A stretch of 7,578 nucleotides of DNA from Leyella stercorea (GCF_021531655.1 NZ_JADYUF010000074.1:1-7578); one strand, 5' to 3'; positions 1 through 6,032 are shown, counted from the first letter of the stretch. Notes: a model not told the origin generated them from the sequence alone. Numbers and translations are program-made.

Positions 1-53
1 GGGTGGGGCTTCTGGGTCTTATGACTTTGTGGGGAATGTTGGGCCGTTATTAG

Positions 54-80
54 TTGTTAATTATTTGTTAATTATTTGTT
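54..80. repeat. 11-bp AT-rich tandem repeat
   Basis: The unit TTGTTAATTAT occurs at 54-64 and 65-75, followed by a partial third copy. It is a short intergenic tandem repeat with no coding potential. Such degenerate AT-rich tandem arrays are frequent between Bacteroidota genes. Confidence 0.7.
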
Positions 81-94
81 GTTTATATTATTAG

Positions 95-203
95 CAGTCG
101 GTTCATACCGCTCCCCTCCCTGCGGGGGAGGGGCCAGGGGGTAGGGCTCCAGTCGGTTCATACCGCTCCCCTCCCTGCGGGGGAGGGGCCAGGGGGTAGG
201 GCT
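95..203. repeat. Two tandem 54-bp GC-rich hairpin repeats
   Basis: An identical 54-bp sequence beginning CAGTCGGTTCATACCG occurs at 95-148 and 150-203. Each copy contains a strong hairpin, CCCCTCCC pairing with GGGAGGGG around a 5-nt loop (arms 113-120/126-133 and 168-175/181-188). The same stem, in the opposite repeat orientation and with a different loop, is found inside the primase gene at 591-611. This looks like a dispersed palindromic element of the type scattered in Bacteroidota genomes. The copies sit just after the primase stop codon, so the hairpins could protect or end that transcript, although no U-tract follows them. Confidence 0.8.
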
Positions 204-210
204 TTTGGCC

Positions 211-1122
211 CTACTGTGCCTTCATGTAGTAGTCGGAGAAGTCCTTGCAGTCGGGTGGTAACTGATGGTGCTCCAGCGAGGGGAGGACTTCCTTGAGCTG
301 CATGAAGAGCCGTTCGCCGGGAGCGTCGCGGTCGGGATACATGTGGAAGGTTGTGCCCAGACGTTCGGCGAGGTTGCACAGCAAGTCCTTGTCGGCTTTG
401 GAGAGGAGCGTGGCTGATGGTATTGCCACCGCCTTGTGACCGGCGGAGAGCATGGCCCAGCAGTCGGAGCAGCCTTCCGTGATGTAGAGCGGTTCTTCGG
501 GGCGCAGCATGGCTGTGACGGGCAGGTTGTAGATGGAGCATCGGGCGCCATAGGGGAAGCGGAAGCGGGGAGGAGTAGCCCCACCCCCTGCCCCTCCCCC
601 GTAGGGAGGGGAGTGATGTGACTTTGTGGGACAATCTTCTTTGTTGGGCTTGTCCTTTTCGTGAAAAACTTCTTTCTCAGGTTTATGGTAGTCGAGGTTG
701 CGGTTTTGTAATCCTATCAATTTGCCCGTGGCATCGAAGAAGGGCGTCTGCAGCCAATGTGTGCCTTGGCGGTCGGTCCATGATGTGAGCCGGCACCATC
801 TGACGACGCGCGGGTTGAGCCTACGCTCGTCGAAGAGAAACCTTATGGCTTCGTCGCTCAGCCAGGGATGCTCGAAGTGGCGGGCGTAGCGCGAGGCGTC
901 GAAGGAATTTTGAGTTTTGAGTTTTGAGTTTTGGGATTGTGTTCTTCTACTATTATGTTGGCGGAGTCGGCGAGCCATCGGCAAGCGTCTGGGAATGACT
1001 TGCGGAGGAGGTTGATGACGAGGTCGATTGTTCCGCCGTGCGCTCCGCAGGCGAAGCAACGGTAGGTGTTCTTGCGCACGTTGTACGACATGCTGGCGTG
1101 ATGGTCGTCGTGGAAGGGGCAT
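211..1122 (-). CDS. DNA primase, TOPRIM half in a different frame from its zinc-finger half
   Basis: This reading frame carries the catalytic TOPRIM part of a DnaG-like primase. The genuine homology runs from about 935 down to the TAG at 211-213. The codons upstream of 935 lie over the zinc-finger coding region in another frame and are probably not meaningful, so the annotated ATG at 1122 is doubtful (an in-frame ATG also exists at 981). Visible motifs are the TOPRIM glutamate in L-Y-I-T-E-G (codon 475-477) and the DxD motif in Y-P-D-R-D-A-P-G (codons 331-333 and 325-327). Between the linker and the TOPRIM motifs lies a Gly/Pro-rich stretch, P-P-Y-G-G-G-A-G-G-G, encoded by a GC-rich hairpin repeat inserted in frame at about 577-612. 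The expected role is RNA primer synthesis for DNA replication, with the helicase-like neighbour at 1252-2559. On its own this half lacks the zinc finger and probably lacks a proper start, so it is either a broken gene or the off state of a repeat-controlled gene. Confidence 0.7.
   Translation of the reverse strand: MPLPRRPSRQHVVQRAQEHLPLLRLRSARRNNRPRHQPPPQVIPRRLPMARRLRQHNSRRTQSQNSKLKTQNSFDASRYARHFEHPWLSDEAIRFLFDERRLNPRVVRWCRLTSWTDRQGTHWLQTPFFDATGKLIGLQNRNLDYHKPEKEVFHEKDKPNKEDCPTKSHHSPPYGGGAGGGATPPRFRFPYGARCSIYNLPVTAMLRPEEPLYITEGCSDCWAMLSAGHKAVAIPSATLLSKADKDLLCNLAERLGTTFHMYPDRDAPGERLFMQLKEVLPSLEHHQLPPDCKDFSDYYMKAQ
577..612 (-). repeat. GC-rich hairpin repeat inserted in the primase coding sequence
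   Basis: CCCCTCCC (591-598) and GGGAGGGG (604-611) form the same 8-bp stem as the repeats at 95-203, flanked by CCCCACCCCC on one side and followed by TGACTTTGTGGG. It lies between the linker and the TOPRIM core of the primase and is translated as a Gly/Pro-rich insert without breaking the frame. Confidence 0.7.
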
Positions 1123-1214
1123 AGGCTCTTGTGACGCGTGACGCGCAGGCCGAGGCGCTCTGCCACAGCCTCAATGGGCTGTTGGCGGAGCTGAATGATA
1201 GTATCTTTGTCCAT
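858..1214 (-). CDS. DNA primase, CHC2 zinc-finger half (frame lost at heptamer repeat)
   Basis: The 118-codon ORF starts M-D-K-D-T-I-I-Q and holds a complete CHC2 zinc finger: C32-x2-H35 and C53-x2-C56, with typical surrounding residues (L-C-P-F-H, Y-R-C-F-A-C-G-x-x-G-G). In DnaG-type primases this domain binds DNA and helps recognise the template. Real homology stops near residue 92. The last 25 or so residues are read out of frame through the AAAACTC repeat and beyond, ending at a spurious TGA. The continuation in the correct sense lies in the adjacent frame (TOPRIM half). Going from this frame to that one needs a net gain of one base modulo three, which a single extra 7-bp unit would supply, giving a 336-residue primase; loss of two units would give 329. 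The gene follows the helicase-like gene by 37 bp of repeats and probably shares its transcript. Sequencing error or decay are the alternatives. Confidence 0.75.
   Translation of the reverse strand: MDKDTIIQLRQQPIEAVAERLGLRVTRHKSLCPFHDDHHASMSYNVRKNTYRCFACGAHGGTIDLVINLLRKSFPDACRWLADSANIIVEEHNPKTQNSKLKIPSTPRATPATSSIPG
908..935 (-). repeat. Heptanucleotide tandem repeat at the primase frame break
   Basis: On the plus strand TTTTGAG is repeated three times (908-914, 915-921, 922-928) and followed by a fourth unit with one change, TTTTGGG (929-935). On the coding strand this reads as AAAACTC units. Seven is not a multiple of three, so each gain or loss of a unit changes the downstream frame. The two primase halves switch frames exactly across this tract. 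Confidence 0.9.
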
Positions 1215-1219
1215 TTTTT

Positions 1220-1267
1220 AAGTGAAAAGTGAAAAATCCAATTCCTAATTCCTAACTCCTGATTCCT
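1220..1267. repeat. Two heptamer tandem repeats between helicase-like gene and primase
   Basis: AAGTGAA occurs twice (1220-1233), then a few bases later AATTCCT-type units occur four times (1240-1246, 1247-1253, 1254-1260, 1261-1267, with single changes). The first array lies directly in front of the primase ATG. The second overlaps the end of the helicase-like gene and supplies its last residues (G-I-R-S) and TAG stop. Changes in copy number would alter the leader of the primase and the C-terminus of the upstream protein. Confidence 0.85.
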
Positions 1268-2559
1268 AACTTTTCCTTTGTCTTAGTGTAGAGTCCGGTT
1301 TGGGCGGAGTAGGTAATGAATCGACGGAACAGCCACACTCTCAATTGTCGCTTGGTACCCTCCTTGGGTTTGTCCATAGTAATACGTAGAGCTTCCAGCT
1401 GAGCCTCGTTGAACGAGTCGGGTAGGTCGTCGAGCATATTCTTCGGACCGCTCTTCTGAGCCTCCGTTATGCCCGTGTCGCCATCCTTAAGCATGTCGCC
1501 AAAGATTTGGTTCTTCGACCAAAGGTCGTAGTACATCAGCCACTCAACGAATTCGCTCATGGCTTTAGTCCATGTCTGTCCGTTCAGAATGTAGAGCACG
1601 CATCCCTTCTTCCAAGCGTTCACGATGGCTCGCTTGCTCATGTCCCATAGAGTGTCGTCGTCCGTCAGGTCGGCCAGGGCAGCCATGTCGGCAGCCATTT
1701 TGTCGGCCAGCTTGTTTAGCGGCTTCACGATGAAACGTCCCTTGCAAGCCTGCAGACGTACAATATATTGGTCGAGCGTGTCCAGAAAAGCCTCGTCGTA
1801 CTTGCCTTGGCGTGGAATCTTGCCATCGCGGTTGCCACGGGCCTTGTAGGAGAAAGCTATGCGTCCGAGAGTGCCGTTGAAGAGGTCGCGCTTAAAGAAA
1901 TTGCGAGCCTCGCCAGGAGTGCACGAAATGTTCATGTTGACACGTAGCACAGGATTGCCCGTTATGCCATCGGCCGTAGCACGCAGAGCGCCAGCCTTCT
2001 GCTTGTCGTAGACGTTGCGTATGGTCTGCGTCACCTGCTTATGACCGCCACACATTCTGTCTGCCATCTCCACCTCAGGCAGGTTGTAGTACTGAGTGTG
2101 CTCGCTGTCCTGCTCACAAGCCATAGCGTTTTGGATGAAGGCAGCATTGGTAACGTCAGATGGCGGAAACCAGAACGACACTTCAGGACGCACGGGTTTC
2201 TCTTTGTTAGCCCCCTTCGACTTAACGGTCTTTTGCCATTCCACCAACTTCTGTAGTTGCAACTCGTCATGCTGGCGAGCCCCACGCATAATAGCCTCCA
2301 CTAAACGTTGCAGTTGACCCTTTCCACCTGCCGAACGAGCAACAATAGCAGTAATCAAGCCACATATTTCCTTCCAAGTAAGGTCGGGATACATAAATTC
2401 TGTACCACTAATGTGTGAAGCCAGAGAGTCAAAAATTAACGGAGCGATAGCCTCTTGCATGTCTTTTGACACCTGCGAGAACAAAAGTTTGGGCAATTCC
2501 AAGCCTTTGCCAAGGTTTGGCATGGCTGGAGCTGTAGGTTTTGTAATGTCGTAAATCAT
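1252..2559 (-). CDS. DUF3987-like helicase/ATPase-like protein
   Basis: This is a 435-residue protein when started at the ATG at 2559 (M-I-Y-D-I-T-K-P). That start is preceded by AAAAGG at a 10-nt spacing and is preferred to a GTG 11 codons upstream. The overall pattern resembles DUF3987-type helicase-like proteins of Bacteroidota mobile elements. There is a degenerate P-loop, A-R-S-A-G-G-K-G-Q (residues 74-82), an acidic segment L-P-E-V-E-M-A-D that could be Walker B (about 140-147), and a conserved-looking block with S-C-T-P-G-E, then F-N-G-T-L-G-R-I-A-F-S-Y (about 192-218). The canonical GxxGxGK[ST] is not intact, so ATP hydrolysis is uncertain. It lies directly before the primase on the same strand, and primase plus such a protein is a recurring pair in accessory replication modules. 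Its last residues come from a heptamer repeat array. The family assignment is from memory of sequence patterns and is moderate. Confidence 0.6.
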   Translation of the reverse strand: MIYDITKPTAPAMPNLGKGLELPKLLFSQVSKDMQEAIAPLIFDSLASHISGTEFMYPDLTWKEICGLITAIVARSAGGKGQLQRLVEAIMRGARQHDELQLQKLVEWQKTVKSKGANKEKPVRPEVSFWFPPSDVTNAAFIQNAMACEQDSEHTQYYNLPEVEMADRMCGGHKQVTQTIRNVYDKQKAGALRATADGITGNPVLRVNMNISCTPGEARNFFKRDLFNGTLGRIAFSYKARGNRDGKIPRQGKYDEAFLDTLDQYIVRLQACKGRFIVKPLNKLADKMAADMAALADLTDDDTLWDMSKRAIVNAWKKGCVLYILNGQTWTKAMSEFVEWLMYYDLWSKNQIFGDMLKDGDTGITEAQKSGPKNMLDDLPDSFNEAQLEALRITMDKPKEGTKRQLRVWLFRRFITYSAQTGLYTKTKEKLGIRS

Positions 2560-2596
2560 TGAATTATAGCCTTTTAGATGAATTTGCACCACTTCA

Positions 2597-2761
2597 AAGC
2601 GTTTCAGTTTCAGTTGTTTCAGTTGTTTTTAAGGGGGTATCAAGTTTCGTTTCCTTTATATAACTTATTGATTATTAATTAGTTATAAATGTTTAATAAG
2701 GGGGTTTGATACATAACTGACCCTTTGAAACGCAACTGAAACTGAAACAACTGAAACGCTT
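2597..2761. repeat. Nested inverted repeats with GTTTCAG iterons
   Basis: The 29-bp segments 2597-2625 and 2733-2761 are imperfect inverted copies built from GTTTCAG sites (2601, 2607, 2616) and their complement CTGAAAC (2736, 2742, 2751). Inside are a second pair, GTATCAA (2637-2643) and TTGATAC (2706-2712), a third pair, TATAACT (2659-2665) and AGTTATA (2681-2687), and a direct repeat TAAGGGGGT (2630-2638 and 2697-2705). The centre is very AT-rich. The segment is non-coding and lies just upstream of the helicase-like gene, so it may be its control region or a replication origin for the helicase/primase module. Confidence 0.75.
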
Positions 2762-2781
2762 GGTTGTGATTGATTGTGTTT

Positions 2782-3363
2782 TTAGCCTACGTGTTTAGGA
2801 GTTTTATACACTTCCTCTCCGAGGCATCTCAAAGCCTTCAGGATTTCCTTCATCACCCCTACGGCAAAGCTCAAGGGGGTGAATCCGACACCAAAGTCCA
2901 CCTCCTTGAAGTTGAACCTTACATGTCCGTCCCTCATGCGTCGCGTCACGCTGATGTACTTGCCTTCGAATATGTGTGGATTGCGAATGTTGGCATTGGC
3001 AGCAGTCAATCCTGTCTCCACAAACGCGTAATGGTCGTCCTTGTCATGGCAAAGCACGCCAGTATAGTTCTTGCCAATCTTCGCGATGCGGTCGTGGCGC
3101 AGGAATGTCTTCACGTCCACGCAGAGTTCGGTGTTGCGGAACCATCCGGAACCGGCAAAAAAGTCCGTTTCCCGTTCTACGGCAGCATAATCTTCGTCAG
3201 CTGCTTGTCCTCCGGCTGCAGCATCCTCATGCGAGTCTGCGCTTTGACGAAAAGCCTTAACAAAGAGTGAATTACTTGCGAACAGCTCTGTGATGATGTC
3301 GCATACCGGGCGAGGCTCGTTGCATGTTGTTGAGCCTGCCTGAAAATCCATGTTCTTTTGCAT
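2782..3363 (-). CDS. Hypothetical protein, 193 aa
   Basis: I do not recognise this protein. The frame is open up to 3537, but the first 58 codons derive from purine-rich repeats and low-complexity sequence. The ATG at 3363 (M-Q-K-N-M-D-F-Q-A-G) is the better start; a second ATG lies four codons further in. The N-terminal third is followed by an acidic, Ala-rich linker (about residues 41-64). After it comes a globular-looking domain (about 65-190) containing W-F-R-N-T-E-L, K-N-Y-T-G-V-L-C-H-D-K-D-D-H-Y, N-I-R-N-P-H-I-F and F-K-E-V-D-F-G-V-G-F. No signal peptide or membrane segment is seen. It lies after the terminator of the three-gene operon and before the nested inverted repeats, so it is probably transcribed on its own, although no TAnnTTTG box was found upstream. 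The overlapping plus-strand ORF at 2770-3270 is judged a shadow. Confidence 0.6.
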   Translation of the reverse strand: MQKNMDFQAGSTTCNEPRPVCDIITELFASNSLFVKAFRQSADSHEDAAAGGQAADEDYAAVERETDFFAGSGWFRNTELCVDVKTFLRHDRIAKIGKNYTGVLCHDKDDHYAFVETGLTAANANIRNPHIFEGKYISVTRRMRDGHVRFNFKEVDFGVGFTPLSFAVGVMKEILKALRCLGEEVYKTPKHVG

Positions 3364-3561
3364 GATTACTTCGGACAGACAGGAATGGTTTGGTCTGTGC
3401 TGTCCTCGGCAATGGGGAAACGGGGACAGGAATTGTAAGCTAATTTCTGAAAACCGCTTACTGGAGGGAAAGGGAAGAGTGAAGAATCCATTTGAAAGGG
3501 AAAAGGGAAAAATCAATATGCCACGGGTAATGGTCAAAAGAATAGATTTTCAACACGAATT

Positions 3562-3594
3562 TCCATAAATTGTCCACGAATTATCCATAAATTA
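3562..3594. repeat. 11-bp tandem repeat, three units
   Basis: TCCATAAATTG, TCCACGAATTA and TCCATAAATTA follow one another with no gap, and a degenerate fourth unit (CACGAATT) lies just before them at 3554-3561. The segments TTGTCCACG and TTATCCATA resemble the DnaA box TTATNCACA with one or two mismatches, which may be chance. Confidence 0.7.
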
Positions 3595-3646
3595 TCTTTG
3601 AAAATTCGTAGTTGAATTTGTAGATGATTTACGGTAATTTGTGTTC

Positions 3647-3681
3647 AAAAAAAATGTAAGCGCTTACACAAACGCTTACAT
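3647..3681 (-). terminator. Intrinsic terminator of the three-gene operon
   Basis: Read on the minus strand, ATGTAAGCG (3681-3673) pairs perfectly with CGCTTACAT (3662-3654) around a 10-nt loop, and the stem is followed by a run of seven Ts (3653-3647). It begins 22 bases after the stop codon of the last operon gene. An alternative fold uses the perfect palindrome TGTAAGCGCTTACA at 3655-3668. Confidence 0.75.
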
Positions 3682-3702
3682 ACAATATAAATAGCTTACA
3701 TG

Positions 3703-4413
3703 CTATATGCCCTTGGTAGCCCTCAGAGAGCCTGCGCATACCTCATAAAAGGCGGAATCTTGGATGTCCTCCTCGTCCGCGTTGCCGGAGTTTCTTTCGG
3801 GTAGAGGATTGCTTGTGTCAAGAATAAAGACTGAAAAACTTATCCTATCCTCCGTCTTCTTATCGATGCGAGTCCTTGACGAGTTGGCTGTACGTCCAAA
3901 TTGCCTTGCCACAAGATATTTTGCCGTACATCGTGTCTGCTTTTCCACGAAATTTTGCTTCAAGAGTTCCTGAAGCAGAATGGTAAGCGTGGCGCTTGTG
4001 CTAGTCCAATTGATGTTGCAATTGCATGGCAATCCTTCGAAAAGGCGGTCAAAGTCTTCGGGCCTTGTGCTCTCGTCAATCCACTTCCATTCCGTCCACT
4101 TCCGGTACAGAATGTCCACCCTATGCCTTTGCCGTTGGAGCAGTCCGTTGTTGCCATGCTTGTAGTATCTAATGGTCATAGGTTTCACGCTGGCAGCCAC
4201 GGCTGTCTTCTTCTGCGTAGGCTTCTTCCTTTTTGGCGTGCTTGCTGTAGCCTGCATGCTGCTTGCAGGCGTGGCAGGAGGCATGGTGAAGGTACAGTTG
4301 GATATGTTTCCGAAGAACTGCTGGCAGTTGTAGTTGTGCTGCTCCTTGATATATGTAGGCTTGCGTCCGTTTGTTGGCAGCAAGTCGTCTGTGTCTTGTT
4401 CAGATTGCTTCAT
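3703..4413 (-). CDS. Hypothetical protein, 236 aa, third gene of the overlapping operon
   Basis: I cannot name a function. The protein has three parts. The N-terminus (residues 23-38) carries K-E-Q-H-N-Y-N-C-Q-Q-F-F-G-N-I-S and then N-C-T-F-T-M-P-P. A Lys/Thr/Ala-rich, probably disordered linker follows (about 45-77). A globular domain (about 79-236) contains the basic, Trp-rich segment Q-R-Q-R-H-R-V-D-I-L-Y-R-K-W-T-E-W-K-W-I-D, which could bind nucleic acid, and a helical stretch L-T-I-L-L-Q-E-L-L-K-Q. The ATG overlaps the end of the preceding gene by 14 bp, so the two are probably translationally coupled. The preceding protein carries a closely similar QHN motif at its C-terminus, which suggests a common partner or a mutual interaction. 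The gene ends just before the intrinsic terminator. No membrane segment or signal peptide is seen. Confidence 0.75.
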   Translation of the reverse strand: MKQSEQDTDDLLPTNGRKPTYIKEQHNYNCQQFFGNISNCTFTMPPATPASSMQATASTPKRKKPTQKKTAVAASVKPMTIRYYKHGNNGLLQRQRHRVDILYRKWTEWKWIDESTRPEDFDRLFEGLPCNCNINWTSTSATLTILLQELLKQNFVEKQTRCTAKYLVARQFGRTANSSRTRIDKKTEDRISFSVFILDTSNPLPERNSGNADEEDIQDSAFYEVCAGSLRATKGI

Positions 4414-5059
4414 CTTGTGGTTGTGTTAAAAATTTAGGTTCATTCACCTCGCCCATAAACTGGTTGCAGCCCGAATTGTGCTGCTCCTTTACTATCTGCA
4501 AAGTCAGGTTGGCGTTGGGTGCCATTCTGTGCATGTTGTCCACGTGCTGCGCCATACGGCTCATCACGTCGCCATCCCATGCCTGCTGCCCGATCAGGCG
4601 GTCGAACCATCCGTCGGTCAAGGGCACAGAGAATATGCTGTCGAGCGTGTCGGTCCATCCCTCAAACTTGTTGTCAGCCACTACAGCCATCAGTTCTGCC
4701 GACAGATGGTGGCGGTAGAAAGGCTGGCAGCTGCTGTCGATGGCCAGAATGGCAAAGCCGAACACTATGCCCACGGCCTTGCGATGCTCCTCGGGGCTGA
4801 CATGACGATCGAGACGTCGGAACCCGTTGTACTTGCCGAGCCATAGGTTGGGCAAGGCAGACAGCACGTCGCGACCCTTGGTGCCAATGGCAGACAGCAG
4901 CTCCATAGTCTCGGCAAAGCACTCTTCGGGGCACATCCCGAACTCCGTCAGCTCCGCCTCCAGCTGCTCCCCTATACAGCAAACAGCCTGGTACAACTCG
5001 TTGTCGGCATAGAACTCACTTACGAACTCTATTTCTGCGCTTTGGAATCTCTGTCTCAT
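4400..5059 (-). CDS. Hypothetical protein, 219 aa, second gene of the overlapping operon
   Basis: No family is assigned with confidence. The protein is mostly helical in appearance. A possible hydrophobic helix, A-V-G-I-V-F-G-F-A-I-L-A-I (about residues 95-107), may be buried or weakly membrane-associated. The N-terminal 65 residues are acidic and Cys-rich (C27, C28, C43, C47). The C-terminus (191-206) carries K-E-Q-H-N-S-G-C-N-Q-F-M-G-E-V-N, matching the N-terminal motif of the next protein. The start ATG at 5059 lies 44 bp inside the 3' end of the preceding gene, and the stop overlaps the next gene by 14 bp, so all three are probably made from one coupled transcript. The next in-frame ATG is about 40 codons further in, which would remove part of an apparent domain, so the upstream start is preferred. 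Confidence 0.75.
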   Translation of the reverse strand: MRQRFQSAEIEFVSEFYADNELYQAVCCIGEQLEAELTEFGMCPEECFAETMELLSAIGTKGRDVLSALPNLWLGKYNGFRRLDRHVSPEEHRKAVGIVFGFAILAIDSSCQPFYRHHLSAELMAVVADNKFEGWTDTLDSIFSVPLTDGWFDRLIGQQAWDGDVMSRMAQHVDNMHRMAPNANLTLQIVKEQHNSGCNQFMGEVNEPKFLTQPQDEAI

Positions 5060-6032
5060 TTACGTAATCTTTCGTTTTTTCTTCCACAATGTCAAACCAC
5101 TCCTCCAGTCTCGACCTGCCGTCGAGATTGCGCGCGCCATTGCCAAAATCGTTCAGCATGTCGATGGTCATGGGGAAGAATGCCTTCACGTAGTCGTTGA
5201 TGCGATAGGTCTTGAAGTCCTTGAACGAGATGCTGATATCGTAGCCGTTCTCGCCACACAGCCTGATCATCTCAGCCAAGTCCGTATTTTTTCTGGACAG
5301 TTTTCCCTTGTTGTTCTGGTCAAATTCCATAGTAAAGAAACCTTTCAAGGCATCCGAAATCCTGACCGTGGCAAGCATGGCTTTCAGTCGGGCCGACTTC
5401 ACCTCCATGGCGCTGGTCTTGTTGGTCTTCTTAGGGTTTTGGAATACGAACGACACGCGGCGTATAAAGTCGCCATGGTCGTAGATGCGCTCGTGCATAA
5501 ACTGCCAGATATCTGTAGGGTTCATGCGCGCCTCGATGCGAATATGCAGGTCGAAGCGGTCGGCAAGGATGCGGTTGAAGTTGTACAGCAACATGTCGCG
5601 CAGCATGTCGGGCTTGCTGCTCCAAGCAGTAGATTTCTCGATGGCAATGAGGCAATGTCCGGGTCGGTTGTCGATAAGCACGTGGCAGTATGGATTCGAC
5701 TCTATCTCCTGCTTCTCGTAGTTGTCGATGCCGTGGCTGTCCTTACCGTTGCGTGTCCACCAGTCCTTCAGTTGGCTGTTGTTGACGCGCCATACATAGA
5801 TGTCGCCATGTTTGGCCATCACGTCGTTGGGCAGTCGGGTGAACTCCCCCTTCTTGTTCGACTTGCCCAGATTGTCAATCGAGTTTTTGTCGAACAGGCT
5901 GGCAAAGCATGCCTGTGCTATCTTGAGATTCTTAGATCCGTCTACGCCATTCTCCACACTCAGAACGGTAGGCTCAGGGTTCTTGTGAAAGTCGTATTTG
6001 TATATTGCATACAAGGAATTTTCTTTTTCCAT
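5016..6032 (-). CDS. Hypothetical protein, 338 aa, first gene of the overlapping operon
   Basis: I do not recognise the family with confidence. It is a soluble, mixed alpha/beta-looking protein without signal peptide or membrane segments. Notable blocks are Y-A-I-Y-K-Y-D-F-H (8-16), an I-Y-V-W-R-V strand followed by a W-W pair (78-92), H-V-L-I-D-N-R-P-G-H-C-L-I-A-I-E (117-132), D-L-H-I-R-I-E-A-R-M-N-P-T-D-I-W (161-176), R-L-K-A-M-L-A-T-V-R-I-S-D-A-L-K (215-230), and a very basic tail, K-R-R-N-R-V-R-K (331-338), suited to nucleic acid or ribosome contact. The ATG at 6032 is followed by M-E-K-E-N-S, and there is a gene-free AT-rich leader upstream with a -7-like box at 6122-6129. It is the promoter-proximal gene of the operon, overlapping the next by 44 bp. 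The length and intact frame argue for a functional gene. Any defence role is inference from context only. Confidence 0.8.
   Translation of the reverse strand: MEKENSLYAIYKYDFHKNPEPTVLSVENGVDGSKNLKIAQACFASLFDKNSIDNLGKSNKKGEFTRLPNDVMAKHGDIYVWRVNNSQLKDWWTRNGKDSHGIDNYEKQEIESNPYCHVLIDNRPGHCLIAIEKSTAWSSKPDMLRDMLLYNFNRILADRFDLHIRIEARMNPTDIWQFMHERIYDHGDFIRRVSFVFQNPKKTNKTSAMEVKSARLKAMLATVRISDALKGFFTMEFDQNNKGKLSRKNTDLAEMIRLCGENGYDISISFKDFKTYRINDYVKAFFPMTIDMLNDFGNGARNLDGRSRLEEWFDIVEEKTKDYVNETEIPKRRNRVRK

Larger units (their letters stand above)
1..210. repeat. Gene-free repeat block downstream of the primase
   Basis: No coding region is supported here. The first bases (GGGTGGGGCTT) look like the end of another copy of the GC-rich repeat found at 95-203. 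An AT-rich stretch with 11-bp units (TTGTTAATTAT) follows, then two hairpin repeat copies. The string TGACTTTGTGGG near 22-34 recurs at 620-630 next to the related repeat inside the primase gene, which suggests that both places carry the same dispersed element family. An ORF of 158 codons that runs across this region on the minus strand is only an out-of-frame reading of the repeats and the primase gene. Confidence 0.6.
3364..3702. other. Gene-free spacer with short repeats
   Basis: This 339-bp stretch holds purine-rich heptamer-like units (GAAAGGG/AAAAGGG at 3494-3507), three 11-bp units at 3562-3594 and the operon terminator at 3647-3681. Part of it (to 3537) is open in the frame of the 193-residue protein, but the composition argues against coding. 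Nothing else recognisable is seen. Confidence 0.6.

Noticed and set aside
95..203. CRISPR or similar array
   Set aside because: There are only two adjacent copies with a single base between them and no variable spacers. They are GC-rich hairpin repeats.
890..960. Programmed -1 ribosomal frameshifting joining the primase halves
   Set aside because: The needed shift is compatible with -1, but no canonical X-XXY-YYZ slippery heptamer is in the correct phase in the overlap. The tandem repeat gives a simpler explanation.
2770..3270. Plus-strand ORF of 166 codons
   Set aside because: It lies opposite the 193-residue minus-strand gene, whose protein has better composition and fits the direction of all neighbours.
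3364..3537. N-terminal extension of the 193-residue protein to the ATG at 3537
   Set aside because: The extra 58 residues come from purine-rich repeats and low-complexity sequence, and do not look like a conserved domain or a signal peptide.
3655..3668. TGTAAGCGCTTACA as a catabolite (cre/LacI-type) operator
   Set aside because: It matches the cre consensus, but such CcpA regulation is a Firmicutes trait. Here the palindrome lies downstream of an operon and belongs to a hairpin followed by a T-run, so it is read as a terminator.
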